The notes under the pieces are model-generated. The model ran no database searches. It had not been told where the DNA came from and saw only the letters and a list, made by a program, of their open reading frames with translations. From assembly GCA_036245525.1 (NCBI GenBank), contig BTPG01000003.1, positions 206,987,342 through 207,051,341 on the forward strand: 64,000 nt of DNA, in the 5' to 3' direction. Shown here piece by piece: positions 42,601-53,377 of the stretch. Position 1 is the stretch's first letter. Every line of letters begins with the position of its first letter. Source of the DNA: Semisulcospira habei. Taxonomy: Eukaryota; Mollusca; Gastropoda; Semisulcospiridae. Made by a program: the position numbers and the translations under genes.

Positions 42601-42968
42601 TCCATGTGCCCATGGTTGTATCCCTGGATAGAGAGAGGCGGCTCGGTCCTGCGGCTTCCGAAGACTTCCGGCTTTCACCACAGGTCGTCATAAGTCTTCT
42701 AGTAGAAGAACCTTCCTCCTCCAGGAAAGGAATTACTGTTAGTCTTTTCGTCGGCGTTTTTGTAGCTATTTCCTTTTTTGCAGGGTGGGGAAGCTACCCC
42801 CACGCCCAACCCCCTTACTAGGAGGACCAGGGGTTTTCTGTCGGGGTCACCTTCCCTTAGACCATGTTGGTTCACGGCACCTTATTTCATTCGGTGCACC
42901 CCTCTCACGAGGGAACCCCTATCCACCACCCAGGGGACGCGCCTCAACGCCGTATGGTCCCAGCGCGA
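39672..42968 (-). mobile_element. Nearly full-length RTE-like LINE
   Basis: A 14-bp target duplication, GGGTATCCACCCTT, stands at 39,658-39,671 and 42,969-42,982. Unit 2 keeps the empty site at about 51,757-51,770, with one to two changes. The element has a ~280-bp 5' UTR, one long ORF with endonuclease and RT, no ORF1, and a 3' tail of AAGT repeats. That layout is typical of the RTE clade, which is my tentative assignment. Confidence 0.9.
39674..42691 (-). CDS. RTE-like LINE polyprotein: APE endonuclease + reverse transcriptase (1,005 codons, C-terminal frameshift)
   Basis: The endonuclease has Asn about 31 (GTWNVKTM), Glu about 60 (GISEARW), Asp/Asn about 170-172 (VMGDFNAK) and the SDHH motif at about 265-268. 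It nicks the genomic target. The RT shows [11 protein letters not shown] (about 515), FVDYEKAFD (about 642-650), [11 protein letters not shown] (about 699-709) and the catalytic FADD (744-747). The thumb region with YGAETW follows. At about 39,850 one base is missing in a C/G run. The expected end, with [11 protein letters not shown] and [12 protein letters not shown], continues in another frame (39,860 to 39,678). Apart from this shift, the ORF is intact, so the insertion is young. Confidence 0.9.
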   Translation of the reverse strand: MTTCGESRKSSEAAGPSRLSLSRDTTMGTWNVKTMYQSGKAAQIAAEMQKYNLSLLGISEARWTQSGQKRLLSGEILLYSGHEEENAPHTEGVALMLSPVAQRALMGWEPLGPRIITAAFRTKKKLKLNVIQCYAPTNDSDEEEKQEFYDRLQSAVDKCAERDITIVMGDFNAKIGEDNTGYEEVMGRQGIGSEMSENGERFVDFCALNRLVIGGSIFPHRRIHKATWVSPDHTTENQIDHICISKKFRRSLQDVRVRRGADVASDHHMLTLRMKLQLKKSRTETTRRQRYNVGLLRETGVREEFKLVLSNRFQALQELVNEEEAVTTEQQWKAVREALNSTCKDTVGFRKHHHKDWLSAQTLKKIEARKQKKAAVNNSRTRAAKVRAQGEYSEANREVKRSIRADKRAYTDSLAAEAEKAAGSGNMKQLYDITRRLSGKYGHTERPVKDKEGKPIADRADQRDRWAEYFEELLNRPSPPDPPDIQPAETDLPISCDRPSREEIRKAVAFLKNGKAAGPDGIPAESLKADLETTVEMLYPLFGKIWEEEVMPADWKEGYLIKLPKKGDLSKCSNYRGITLLSVPGKVFNRIILERMKSSVDPQLRDQQAGFRKNRSCTDQIATLRIIVEQSLEWSSPLYVNFVDYEKAFDSMDRETLWKLLRHYGVPTKLVRLIKSSYDGMTCRVIHEGQFTRELQVRTGVRQGCLLSPFLFLLAIDWVMKMTTEHRRSGIQWTLWTQLDDLDFADDLALLSHTHQQMQDKTTRLADISSQVGLTIHKQKTKTMRLNATREEPVLLAGTPLEEVESFTYLGSIIDKKGGTDADVRARIGKARAAFLQLKKVWSSRELSQHTKVRIFNSNVKAVLLYGAETWRLTKTTVNRVQTFMNNCLRRILKIHWPEKISNVRLWERTEQITAENEIGRRRWGWIGHSLRKPASSITRQALSWNPRERGKEVGRETPGVETSKQTSRDWEPPGVESKEKHRTGVAGGLSSTAYTRVGVTGVSK

Positions 42969-43031
42969 GGGTATCCACCCTTGATCCTGTAATATTAAGG
43001 CATAAGCTTTACCACTGCCCCACGGACAGCC

Positions 43032-43298
43032 CTATTTCACTATCTGAAGTCTCTCCATGTCAGTGTTCAGACTGTCATTATCTATTCTGACGGCTGTGCT
43101 GGTCAGCAATGCAATCAGTTCATCTAGCGGCCTTACATTGCCCTTTTCGCACACTCTCAAATACACAGGCCGCGATGCAGAAGTTTTTGGAGTCCGCACA
43201 CACCAGATGGAATGTGTTTTAATGCGTTCTGTATTACCCTGTGCAAAAAAATACAATCCAATAAATACACCGTCCGGTTCGGACATAGCTTTGTGCAT
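43032..43298 (-). CDS. Unrecognised open frame, possible exon (unit 1)
   Basis: The minus frame ends at a TAG and includes PVYLRVCEKGNVRPLDELIA and TAVRIDNDSLNTDMERLQ, which look like ordinary protein composition rather than repeat DNA. The last 55 or so residues stay open in unit 2 with conservative changes. No domain is recognised, no start or splice site is certain, and it may equally be a relic of an element. Low confidence. Confidence 0.3.
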   Translation of the reverse strand: MHKAMSEPDGVFIGLYFFAQGNTERIKTHSIWCVRTPKTSASRPVYLRVCEKGNVRPLDELIALLTSTAVRIDNDSLNTDMERLQIVK

Positions 43299-44283
43299 GG
43301 CACGACGTGGTAAACCTCACCCTGTGATCCCAAGGAAGCACAGCCAGGTCTTTGACTTCAAGCACTAGGTCATCAAACCGCAAAACAAACTGACAGTGAA
43401 GGCCGGAGAGTCAACTGGCTCCAGATCCACTGCATTTCAACTCTCCTAAGTAGATGAACGCATCATGCAGTTCAAATGTGATCTGAATGAAGAAAGGTTC
43501 TCTGCCTCATTGGGTCCAGCGGTAGAAGGGGATGATCATAACCACCCCTGAAACTTCATTCACTTCACTGTACAGTGGCAAGCTTCCAAGGTTTCACGTT
43601 AAAAAGGCTGACCTCTTTTCTCTTTACTCATTTGGTGTAATCCCCAAGAAACATCATCCAGTCTAGAGATACCTTCTAGTGTTTCTAGGACGCCCTGATG
43701 TCAGCGACACCGACTCGGAATAAATAGTGCTAGTTTGTGTGTTGCAGTCCAGTTTGAGCAATGGATAGAAAATCCGACAGAACTGATTATTTTTAGAAAC
43801 TTTCTTGAACACCGAGATGCAAATGTAGATGAGAGATAATAGTGTAATATCTGACATCTAGATGTGTGCGCCCGTCAAGTTCATTTGCCACCACAGGAAT
43901 TTGCAATGAATGCTTGTTGTCTTCTATGTAAAAAATGTAAATTTTAACCCTTTTCAATTAGGCTTCCCCTGGGTTTAATTGAGGGATATACTATAAGTTG
44001 CAACACAAACAGCCCTGTGTTTGAAACAGAGGCTAATGCGGTATCGTTTATTAATATCAAACAATATCATTGTATGGCGTTTTAGTAAATAGATGTAAAT
44101 AGATGTAATAGATGAATTACATGTAAACTCATTATGTGACACCGGAAAGCTAAAGAAACTGTTTTCAGTGATCTGAAATGTATCACTTTTTAACAATGAA
44201 GAGTGAGAAACCCGTCTGTGTCTGTTTGCCTCTCTCTCTATCTCTACGTTTGAGAGTAATAATGACACACACACACACACATA

Positions 44284-44287
<4 letters not shown>

Positions 44288-44325
<38 letters not shown>
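44288..44325 (+). repeat. (GT)n microsatellite, unit 1
   Basis: Pure GT tract after a short CA tract. The homologous tract in unit 2 (53,090-53,157) is almost twice as long. Confidence 0.9.
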
Positions 44326-44543
44326 TTGTGTGCCTCAGCTATCCATAACTCATAAGTTAAACTGTAAATAGATGTGACATTCCGCTTTAATAATAAATGG
44401 GTCATTATACAGGTGCTTTTCCCAACTCTGTGAACTGGTTCAAAGCGCCACAAACTGAACTCAGCACGCGCTTTCTCGTGAAACATGCGCACTCACTCTG
44501 AAGGCAGAGTACAAGACATTCACAGGGCATTCACGTGGTGCAA

Positions 44544-47187
44544 GCATGGCGTTGGGAACTGCAATGACAATGGCCGCCTACTGTTGGAGTTCTGTGCAGA
44601 GCAGTAACTTGTCATCACCAACACTACTTTCCAGCAAAAGGACAGTCGAAAGACCACCTGGATGCATCCTCGCTCCAAGCACTGGCACCTTATCGACTAT
44701 GTCCTAGTGCGTCAGAGGGACCGCAGTGATGTCCTCCTCACCAGAGTGATGCCCAGCGCAGAGTGCCACACTGACCACCGTCTTGTCCGCTGCAAACTCA
44801 AGCTCCACCTCAAGCTGAAACCCCCAAAAAGGCCCCGCCCCCCCCCCCCCTGAGAAAAAGCTTGATGTTGGCAGCCTTCAGCCTGATGATGTGAAAGCTG
44901 CCTTTCAGACAGATTTGCAGCGCATGCAAAGACACATCTGATCCAGCAGACTCCTCCCCTGTAACACTCTGGGAACAACTGAAAACTGCTATTGAAAAAT
45001 CCTCTGCAGAAGTCTTGGGCTTTGCTAGAAAGAGGAACAAAGACTGGTTTGATGAAAACGACATAGAGATCCATGAACTTCTAGCAAAAAAAGAGCCGCC
45101 CACCAGGCCCACCTAGCCCAGCCTTCCTGCCCTGAGAAGAAGTCTGCTTTCCGCCTCATCTGCATCAGTCTCCAGCGCAAGCTTAGAGAGCTCCAGAACG
45201 AGTGGTGGTCCAGACTCACACAGAGGACCCAGCTTAGCGCTGACAACAGTGACTACAGGGGCTTCTACGAAGCACTGAAAGCAGTGTATGGCCCCAGGCA
45301 CCTGGTTCAAAGTCCCCTGCGAAGCGCTGATGGACAGGCACTCCTCACAGATAGTACGTCCATCTTGAACCGCTGGTCGGAATACTTTCAGGACCTTTTC
45401 AACGCTGAGCGCACCGTTCAAGAAGCAGTCATTTTCCAAATACCACACCTCCCAGTAAAGGATAAATTGGACGAACCCCCCACCACTGAAGAGACCATCA
45501 AGGCCATCCACCAACTCATGAGTGGCAAAGCAGCAGGCATTGACGGAATCCCACCAGAGATCTGGAAACATGGAGGCCCAGCACTGCACAACAAGCTCCA
45601 CGACCTCTTTCTCTGCTGCTGGGAGAAAGGAACACTACCAAAGGATCTCCATGATGCAGTCAAGAACAACTGAGAGAAGTCTGCCTGCTCTAATTATCGT
45701 GGAATTACCCTGCTGTCCATTGCCGGGAAAATTCTCGCAAGGCTGCTCCTGAATCGACTGGTGCCTGCCATCGCTGAAGACCACCTCCCAGAAGGCCAGT
45801 GTGGCTTCAGAGCCAACAGGAGTAAGACCAACATGGTCTTTGTGCTGAGACAGCTTCAGGAGAAGTGCCGCGAGCAGAACAAAGGGCTGTACGTATCATT
45901 TGTCGACCTAACAAAAGCGTTTGACACTGTGAGCAGGCAAGGCATGTGGCAGATCCTGGAGTGACTTGGCTGTCCCCCAAAGTTCCTCAACATGATCGTC
46001 CAGCTCCATGAGGACCAGCAAGGGCAGGTCAGACTCAACAGTGACCTCTCATAACCATTCCCCATTCTCAACGGCGTGAAGCAGGACTGTGTGCTGGCAC
46101 CGACCCTCGTTACCATCTTCTTTAGCATGATGTTGAAGCAGGCCACAGTGGACCTCGACGATGACGACGTAGTGTACATCAGGTATCGTATCGATGGCAG
46201 CCTGTTTAACCTCAGATGATTGCAGGCCCACACCAAAACCCTAGACCAACTGATTCGTGAGCTGCTCTTTGCTGATGACGCTGCCCTCGTTGCACACACA
46301 GAGAGAGAGCCCTGCAGCACATCACGTCCTGCTTCGCAGACGCTGCCCAGCTCTTTGGACTCGAGGTCAGTCTGAAAAAGACAGAGGTTCTTCATCAGCT
46401 GGCACCCAAGGTAGAGCATCGCCCTCCCCACATCACCATCGGCAAGTCCAAACTGAAGTCTGTACACCAATTTACCTACCTTGGCTGCATCATCACGTCA
46501 GACGCCAAGCTGGACAAGGAGCTGGACAACAAGCTGGCAAAAGCGAACAGTGCTTTCAGGCGACTATTCAAGCGGGTGTGGCACAATCAACAGCTGAAAA
46601 AAAGGCACCAAGATCAGCGTGTACAGAGCTGTCGTCCTCACCACCCTGCTGTATGGTTCTGAGTCCTGGGCCCTCTACCGCAGCCAACTACGACTAATCA
46701 AACACTTCCACCAGTGCTGATGCGTACCATCCTCGACATTCACTGGAGTGACTATGTCACCAACGTCGAGGTCATTGAACAGGCAGAAACTGTGAGCATC
46801 GAGGCTTTGCTGCTGTGGACACAGCTTCGCTGGGCAGGGCACGTCTCCAGGATGAAAGATCATCGCCTACCCAAGATCACCCTGTTCGGCGAGCTCGCCA
46901 CTGGATGCCGTGACAGAGGAGCACCAAAGAAGAGATACAAAGACGGTCTCAAGAAGTCACTTGTGACACCTGGCGCTCCACCATTTACAAGGCAGCTGCC
47001 TTCTTTGAGGACTCTTGCAGAGCTAGCCTTGAGGACAAGCAGCTCAGGAGAAAAAACAGAGATGTCGAAACTCAGAACCCTGGCCAGACCTTCCCCTGCA
47101 GCCACTGCGGTCGAACCTGCATGTCCCGGATTGTGGACGTCATGGGCAACCCCTATAGAATCTTCGTTTGCGAAGTCAAGCCAAAAT
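44544..47187 (+). mobile_element. LINE B (same family as LINE A), decayed
   Basis: The copy begins inside the endonuclease domain (HGVGNCNDNG, LLEFCAEQ, TTWMHPRSKHWHLIDYVLV, TDHRLVRCKL). It continues through RT (SGKAAGIDGIPPE, FVDLTKAFDTV, FADD region near 46,270) to the C-terminal zinc-binding end, and stops at GAAGTCAAGCC. Several stops and frameshifts (for example near 44,845, 45,672, 45,962 and 46,600) make it inactive. It lies directly upstream of the polymerase relic. Confidence 0.85.
45284..45964 (+). pseudogene. LINE B reverse-transcriptase fragments
   Basis: The two open pieces encode the N-terminal RT region (LTDSTSILNRWSEYFQDLF, SGKAAGIDGIPPEIWKHGGP) and, after a stop near 45,671, the palm start (EGQCGFRANRSKTNMVFVLR, LYVSFVDLTKAFDTVSRQGM). 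Part of this stretch (about 45,455-45,885) is missing from unit 2. Confidence 0.75.
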
Positions 47188-47220
47188 AAGTTTATAAACG
47201 TTTTTCACTGTGATACACCA

Positions 47221-47713
47221 CAGTCATGAGCTCTTTGTGGTTTGTGAGTGTATATAAAACTGCCGACAAGGTTATTAAACTGCCAACAAGGTTGTTAGAC
47301 GAAATTTCACTTCAAAATTATGAAAATTTACCAAATGGTGATCTAGTGTCGCTCAGCAAATGTAGACTGACTGAAGTGGGACATGCCAAAACCCGTCTTA
47401 GGTCAGATGGTGAGCATTCTGAACCTGTTATCTACAGAGGTGAAAATGAAGCAGGTGAGTTTTTAACAGAAATGAGGCAACTACATAGTAACGTTATATA
47501 TTATCTGGAAAAGTGTCAGATGCCTTTGATGACAGGAGAGGATGAACTGGATTTTAACACAGCGGAGGTATGTTGGATTTGTGAACAACACCGGCGAGGG
47601 GATAAAATTCATGACCATATATCTGGATGATACAGAGGTGCTGCACAAAGTAAATTATGTAACTTAAAATTAAAATTAGATCCCAAGACATACAAACTAC
47701 CTATCTTTTTCCA
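47221..47713 (+). pseudogene. N-terminal fragment of Polinton-like DNA polymerase B (unit 1)
   Basis: The frame from about 47,226 to 47,630 carries a segment with a zinc-binding CWICEQH motif, seen next to the polymerase domain in Polinton/adintovirus-like polymerases, and stops at a TGA at 47,628. The duplication breakpoint at 47,713 cuts it off from any downstream part. The unit 2 copy (55,620 onward) continues into the polymerase. It is a relic without function. Confidence 0.65.
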
Positions 47714-47843
47714 GTTTTCAGTTAGTTATTGGAGTTTAACGCCGAGCAGGCAACTAAGACCATCTAACGGCAGTAAATAAAGTCAGATAAACAAGTGTGC
47801 ATTTGTATCACCTACTGCAATGTAACACCTCCTGCCCCACATT

Positions 47844-48131
47844 TCACAATGTTTTACCTATTCCATGGTGTTGACAGCTGTTAGTATGAATGTACAAAAA
47901 ATCTGACTGACCGTACTGGTGTGCTTCAACAAGACAGTTCCTTTGCCTTGTGAAGCAGTAGTGCTGCTGGCAGGTCCCACAGGTGATACAGGTCTTCCTC
48001 TCCTTCTTCACCCTGCTGTAGCACAGTTTACAATTTCTGGAGGCGTTACTCAAGGCTGGCATAATGGGGTGATCCAGTGTGGGCGTTGGAGGTGGACGTA
48101 GCACTGTCTTCTGGAGCTGGTACAGGGGCAC
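47844..48131 (-). pseudogene. piggyBac-like zinc-ribbon fragment (unit 2)
   Basis: Same cysteine pattern as 35,808-36,095, with only a few substitutions (an L for an M and an L for a P outside the cysteines). All Cys and the His are retained. Confidence 0.5.
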
Positions 48132-48380
48132 TTAATAATAATAATAATACATTGTTTATATATAGCGACCTTACCCATAGACAGCAAGCTTGAAGCTCTT
48201 TACAGCATATAAAAATAAATTTAAAAGGAAAAAAATTAGAACGCACTCACTTTTAAATAAACATCTGCTTGCACCATGTAGGCACATTCCTAAAAAAAAC
48301 ATGAAACACACACACAGCCTACCTACATGGGCTACCCATATTTATAAGAAAACAGCCAACATTTCAAGGCAGCACATTCA

Positions 48381-48760
48381 TAGTTGGATGTACATGGTTG
48401 TACATTGCTTAACGTCCCGACAGCAACAAGACTTTCTCAGGACGTGCCTGCACTGCTTGTGAAAAAAAAAAAAAAAAGTAAAAAGAAACAGAAAATTGAA
48501 TGCATGTCACCAGCCAGTCTAATACGCTAAATAAACATAAGACCATTTAGCAACACACATCCAATATCAAGGGCTACAGGCAGCACAGACAGTAGGGGGA
48601 GTTTAAAAAAGGAAAATACATGTGTATGGACCAAGGGTAGACAGAAACACATGCCCCAGAATAGAGGGGAAAACCCACCCTATGGGGCTGACCAGGGTGA
48701 CCCTGGGAACTAAACAGTAGTTAACCCCACCCAAGTCCCCCAGGGCAGACCCGGGTGGGG
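48381..48760 (-). mobile_element. SINE-like retroposon (copy S4', unit 2)
   Basis: Flanks AGGCAGCACATTCA (48,367-48,380) and AGGCAGCACATCCA (48,761 onward) are the target duplication, with one change. Orthologue of S4. Confidence 0.85.
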
Positions 48761-48862
48761 AGGCAGCACATCCAGACTAAGCTAATCTTGATATGATACC
48801 TGGAAAAGAAGGGTCTTCAAATTTGTTTTGAAGGTCGTCAGTGTAAGGAATAGACGGATATG

Positions 48863-49266
48863 ATTGATTGATTGATTGATTGATTGTACATTGCTTAACG
48901 TCCCGACAGCAACAAGACTTCTCAGGACGTGCCTGCACTGCTTGTGAAAAAATAAAAAATAAACAAACAGAATATTGAATGTATGTCGCCAGCCGGTCCA
49001 ATACGTTAAATAAACCTACGACATGGGGCCTAAATAAAGCTAAGACCATTTAGCAACACACATCCAATATCAAGAGCTACAGGCAGCGCAGACAGTAGGG
49101 AGAGTTTAAAAAAGGCAAATACAGGTGAATGGACTAAGGGTAGACAGAAACACATGCCCCAGAATACAAAGGAAACCCACCCTGTGGGGCTGACCAGGGT
49201 GACCCTGGGAACTAAAAAGTAGTTAACCCCACCCAAGTCCCCCAGGGCTGACGCGGTTGGGGGGAT
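48863..49266 (-). mobile_element. SINE-like retroposon (copy S5', unit 2)
   Basis: Flanks AGACGGATATG and AGACGGACATG are the target duplication. Here the surrounding LINE ORF can be followed on both sides (WNMLHVRLS before, LKTLLFQVS after, minus strand), which shows that the SINE-like element landed in the C-terminal coding end. Confidence 0.85.
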
Positions 49267-49835
49267 AGACGGACATGCAGCATGTTCCAGACGTGAGGGG
49301 CCTGATAACCGAAAGGCACCAGCAGTTTTTTGGTTGACTCTGGGCTGAACAAGCAGTTTTTGTGAGCTTGAGCATAGACTTCTACTAGGATTGTGTGAAG
49401 CAAGGGGAAAAAAGACAGATACACAGAAAGTGTATTATTGTTGTAGTGTTTGTATGCCAAAGTAGCCAGCTTGTACTCTATTCTCTGCTTGACCGGTGGC
49501 CAGAGGAGATGCTTTAGCAATGGTATGACATGATCAACATGTTTTTTTTGTGAAGGACTAACCGGGCTGCATTATTCTGGATACGCTGAATGCGAGTTGA
49601 TCAGACGTGATACCAGCAAGGAGGGATTTACAGTAATCTAGACAGGGCAGAATGCAAGAACATACGATCTGGGCAACAGTCTTTTCTGTCAGAAATGATT
49701 TGATCATGCCTATTCTGCAGAGCTCCAGGTAGGCAGTGAGACAAAGATGTTTAACCTGTTTTTCCATCAATAAACTCAAATTCAGGGAAACAGCCAGATT
49801 TTTTACATCATATAGAGGGTTTCCGGCCAGAAGGT
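49267..49835 (-). pseudogene. CR1/L2-like LINE reverse-transcriptase C-terminus (unit 2)
   Basis: The minus strand encodes DVKNLAVSLNLSLLMEKQ, LTAYLELCRIGMIKSFLTE, CLDYCKSLLAGITSDQL and RIEYKLATLAYKHYNN, with two frame breaks near 49,555. These match the thumb and tail regions of the LINE at 58.0-58.6 kb (KNLGVILDSSLS, RIDYCNSLLSGL, IQYKILSLCYKSLNN) at the level of family. 5'-truncated. Confidence 0.75.
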
Positions 49836-51039
49836 GCTATCTGTGATTTATGGCTATTTTTTGTACTTTTTTATATGGATGTGTTCAAGAAAGAGTCAGC
49901 TATGCCCCTGAATTGGATATTTGTCAATCCTGTAAGAATTGATGAAGTTATTACATAAGAAATAAAACAGCTTTATCCAAGGGCGGAGGGTAGTTCCAGC
50001 CAGAATGTGCTGTCTCTCAATAGCACATTTATGCCCGCACACTACCAATCGGCCCTGTTGCAATATCATGCCAGAAAGTGTCATCACGTGATTGTACCGT
50101 ATGGCAATACAGCTACTGGGAGATGTGTGAATGAAATGGTATGCCAACTGGTTCTATAACACGATAAATCGTACTGGCAGGTCAGATGTCAGACAGGCTA
50201 TCTTCACACAAGCTAATACAAACATGCCATCAGCTGGTAGCGTGAGAAACTGAGCTGATACTGTCCTATTTTGTAAACAAGCAACATCCTGTTTAGTCAC
50301 CACTTAGTAATGCTAACATGAAATGACTTTCATGGTATAATACCAGCACATTCTCAGAAAACTTTGAAGAAGTAGAAAGCATCATACAGAGCCAAGCTAC
50401 TGCCGAAGTAGGTAAGACATTTTAGTATTGTCTTTACCTTGCATAATTATGCCCTTTTACGTTCTTATCAAGGACAAGGAGAGCATTCGTCTTTTTCGTC
50501 TTGTTATTTAAGATTGTTATCATCATCATAATTATTATTATTGTAGTTGTAAAATTCTGTTTAAAAAAAAAAACACGTAGCTAAATGTCTGCATGCGAAC
50601 CGTATACTGACTGACAAGCATAGCCTTTTGAACCATTTATAAAAAGTGTACCTTCAATCAATATTGACATGATGTACAGTGGGTGTTTTTTTTCCTAGGT
50701 TAGTGCTCATGATGAGGGATTTCAGTTTGCTAAAAACAAACCATTTTTGCCTGAGGACAATGAATACTTTTTGTCTAGTAAACAAAACCACACTAATTGT
50801 TTTTGGTACAATTCTGATTTCAACTTCCTATGTGCTCACGATGAAATCAGAAAGTGATACCTGGTCTGCCGCCTTTGCTGACAACGTTATCTAACCACGG
50901 CAGCTTCACTGTCAGGTGAAGCTGAAACCAGTCTAACTGACCAGACTGAGATAGACACAGAAGCAGTTGCTAATCCTGCTCCTGATGATGGCAACTCTAA
51001 CGACAAAGCTCTTAATCCAGACCAATTAGGTGACTGTCA

Positions 51040-51300
51040 AGCATGTAGAGTGCAGAGAAGAACCCAACGGAGAAAGACACGCTTACAAAAGTCAGTTACA
51101 ACACAATTTATTAATATTTTGGGTAAATACCCTTCTTCAAAATAGACAAACAAACAAGTATGAAAAAAGCTGACGAGGGCATGCTAGTACCAGATAACTC
51201 TCATGCTTGCCCGAAAAATTGGACAGCAAGAGACATTACGCCATCCGTCATATCGTCGTCCAAGTGATGTACCCAGAAGCATTAAAGATGAATTAATGCC
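51040..51300 (-). mobile_element. Possible PLE-like terminal remnant (unit 2)
   Basis: Counterpart of 38,950-39,240, with the same degenerate hammerhead-like order of elements at about 51,117-51,140. Confidence 0.3.
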
Positions 51301-51820
51301 AATGACCTCCATCGAGAGACTTTGATGTCCTTAAAAAAAAGTGTCACAAACGAACACAACGTGTGCACACAACAATTATATCCTGCATATTTAATAATTA
51401 ATAAATTGGTCATTATACAGGTGCTTTTCCCAACTCTGTGAACTGGTTCAAAGCGCCACAAACTGAACTCAGCACGCACTTTCTCGTGAAACATGCGCAT
51501 TCACTCTGAAGGCAGAGTACAAGACATTCACAGGGCATTCACGTGGTGCAAATGGTCCGGTATTGATGTTTCGGAAATTCTGATCGCTTGTATTTGAAAT
51601 CATAACATGGCCTGAAACTGGAACCACAGTGTGTGTGTGTGTGGGGGGGAGGTTTGAGGGGGGGGTGGGGGGGGGGGGCAAGAAAGAACCTACGACAGTC
51701 TGCCCAAATTAACGGTGGCACTTACTAGAGGACAAAAGTCTGACTCAGTCCGGGACCGGGTATCGGCCCTTGATCCTGTAATATTAAGGCATAAGCTTTA
51801 CCACTGCCCCACGGACAACC

Positions 51821-51996
51821 CTATTTCACTATCTGAAGTCTCTCGATGTCAGTGTTCAGACTGTCATCATCTATTCTGACTGCTGTGCTGGTCAGCAATG
51901 CAATCAGTTCATCTAGCGGCCTTACATTACCCTTTTCGCACACTCTCAAATACACAGGCCGCGATGCAGAAGTTTTTGGAGTCCGGACACACCAGA
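51821..51996 (-). CDS. Unrecognised open frame, possible exon (unit 2)
   Basis: Counterpart of the C-terminal part of 43,032-43,298; the frame stays open to the same TAG. Its upstream continuation is disrupted by an altered A-rich stretch near 52,030. Confidence 0.25.
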
Positions 51997-53083
51997 TGGA
52001 ATGTGATTTAATGCGTTCTGTATTACCCTGTTAAAAAAACAAACAAACATACAATTGAATAAATACACCGTCCAGTTCGGACATAGCTTTGTGCATGGCA
52101 CGACATGGTAAACCTCAACCTGTGATCCCAAGGAAGCACAGCCAGGTCTTTGACTTCAAGCACTAGGTCATCAAACCGCAAAACAAACTGACAGCGAAGG
52201 CCGGAGAGTCAACTGGCTCCAGATCCGCTGCATTTCAACTCTCCTAAGTAGATGAACGCATCATGCAGTTCAAATGTGATCTGAATGAAGAAAGGTTCTC
52301 AGCCTGATTGGGTCCAGCGGTAGAAGGGGATGATCATAACCACCCCTGAAACTTCATTCACTTCACTGTACAGTGGCAAGCTTCCAAGGTTTCACGTTAA
52401 AAAGGCTGACCTCTTTTCTCTTTACTCATTTGGTGTAATCCCCAAGAAACATCATCCAGTCTAGAGATACCTTCTAGTGTTTCTGGGACGCCCTGATGTC
52501 AGCGACACCGACTCGGAATAAATAGTGCTAGTTTGTGTGTTGCAGTCCAGTTTGAGCAATGGATAGAAAATCCGACAGAACTGATTATTTTTAGAAACTT
52601 TCTTGAACACCGAGATGCAAATGTAGATATGAGATAATAGTGTAATATCTGACATCTAGATATGTGTGCCCGTCGTGTTTATTTGCCACCACAGGAATTT
52701 GCAATGAATGCCTGTTGTCGTCTATGTGAAAAATGTTAATTTTAACCCTTTTCAATTAGGCTTCCCCTGGGTTTAATTGAGGGATATACTATTAGTTGCA
52801 ACACAAACAGCCCTGTGCTTGAAACAGAGGCTAATGCGGTATCGTTTATTAATATCAAACAATATCATTGTATGGCGTTTTAGTAAATAGATGTAAATAG
52901 ATGTAATAGATGAATTACATGTAAACTCATTATGTGACACCGGAAAGCTAAAGAAACTGTTTTCAGTGATCTGAAATGTATCACTTTTTAACAATGAAGA
53001 GTGAGAAACCAGTCTGTGTCTGTTTGCCTCTCTCTCTATCTCTACGTTTGAGAGTAATAATGACACACACACACACATACATA

Positions 53084-53089
<6 letters not shown>

Positions 53090-53155
<66 letters not shown>

Positions 53156-53157
53156 TT
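53090..53157 (+). repeat. (GT)n microsatellite, unit 2
   Basis: Longer allele-like counterpart of 44,288-44,325, showing repeat length change since duplication. Confidence 0.9.
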
Positions 53158-53377
53158 GTGTGCCTCAGCTATCCATAACTCATAAGTTAAACTGTAAATA
53201 GATGTGACATTCCGCTTTAATAATAAATGGGTCATTATACAGGTGCTTTTCCCAACTCTGTGAACTGGTTCAAAGTGCCACAAACTGAACTCAGCACGCA
53301 CTTTCTCGTGAAACATGCGCACTCACTCTGAAGGCAAACACAGTACAAGACATGCACAGGGAATTCACGTGGTGCAA

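Larger units (their letters stand above)
35682..47713 (+). repeat. Tandem segmental duplication, unit 1
   Basis: The unit starts TCAGTTAGTTATTGGAGTTT and ends CTACCTATCTTTTTCCA. It is followed, after four bases (GTTT), by unit 2 in the same orientation. Unit 1 is 12.0 kb because of the 3.3-kb LINE gained at 39,672; without it the length is about 8.7 kb. Similarity to unit 2 is high by eye across non-coding parts. Confidence 0.9.
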
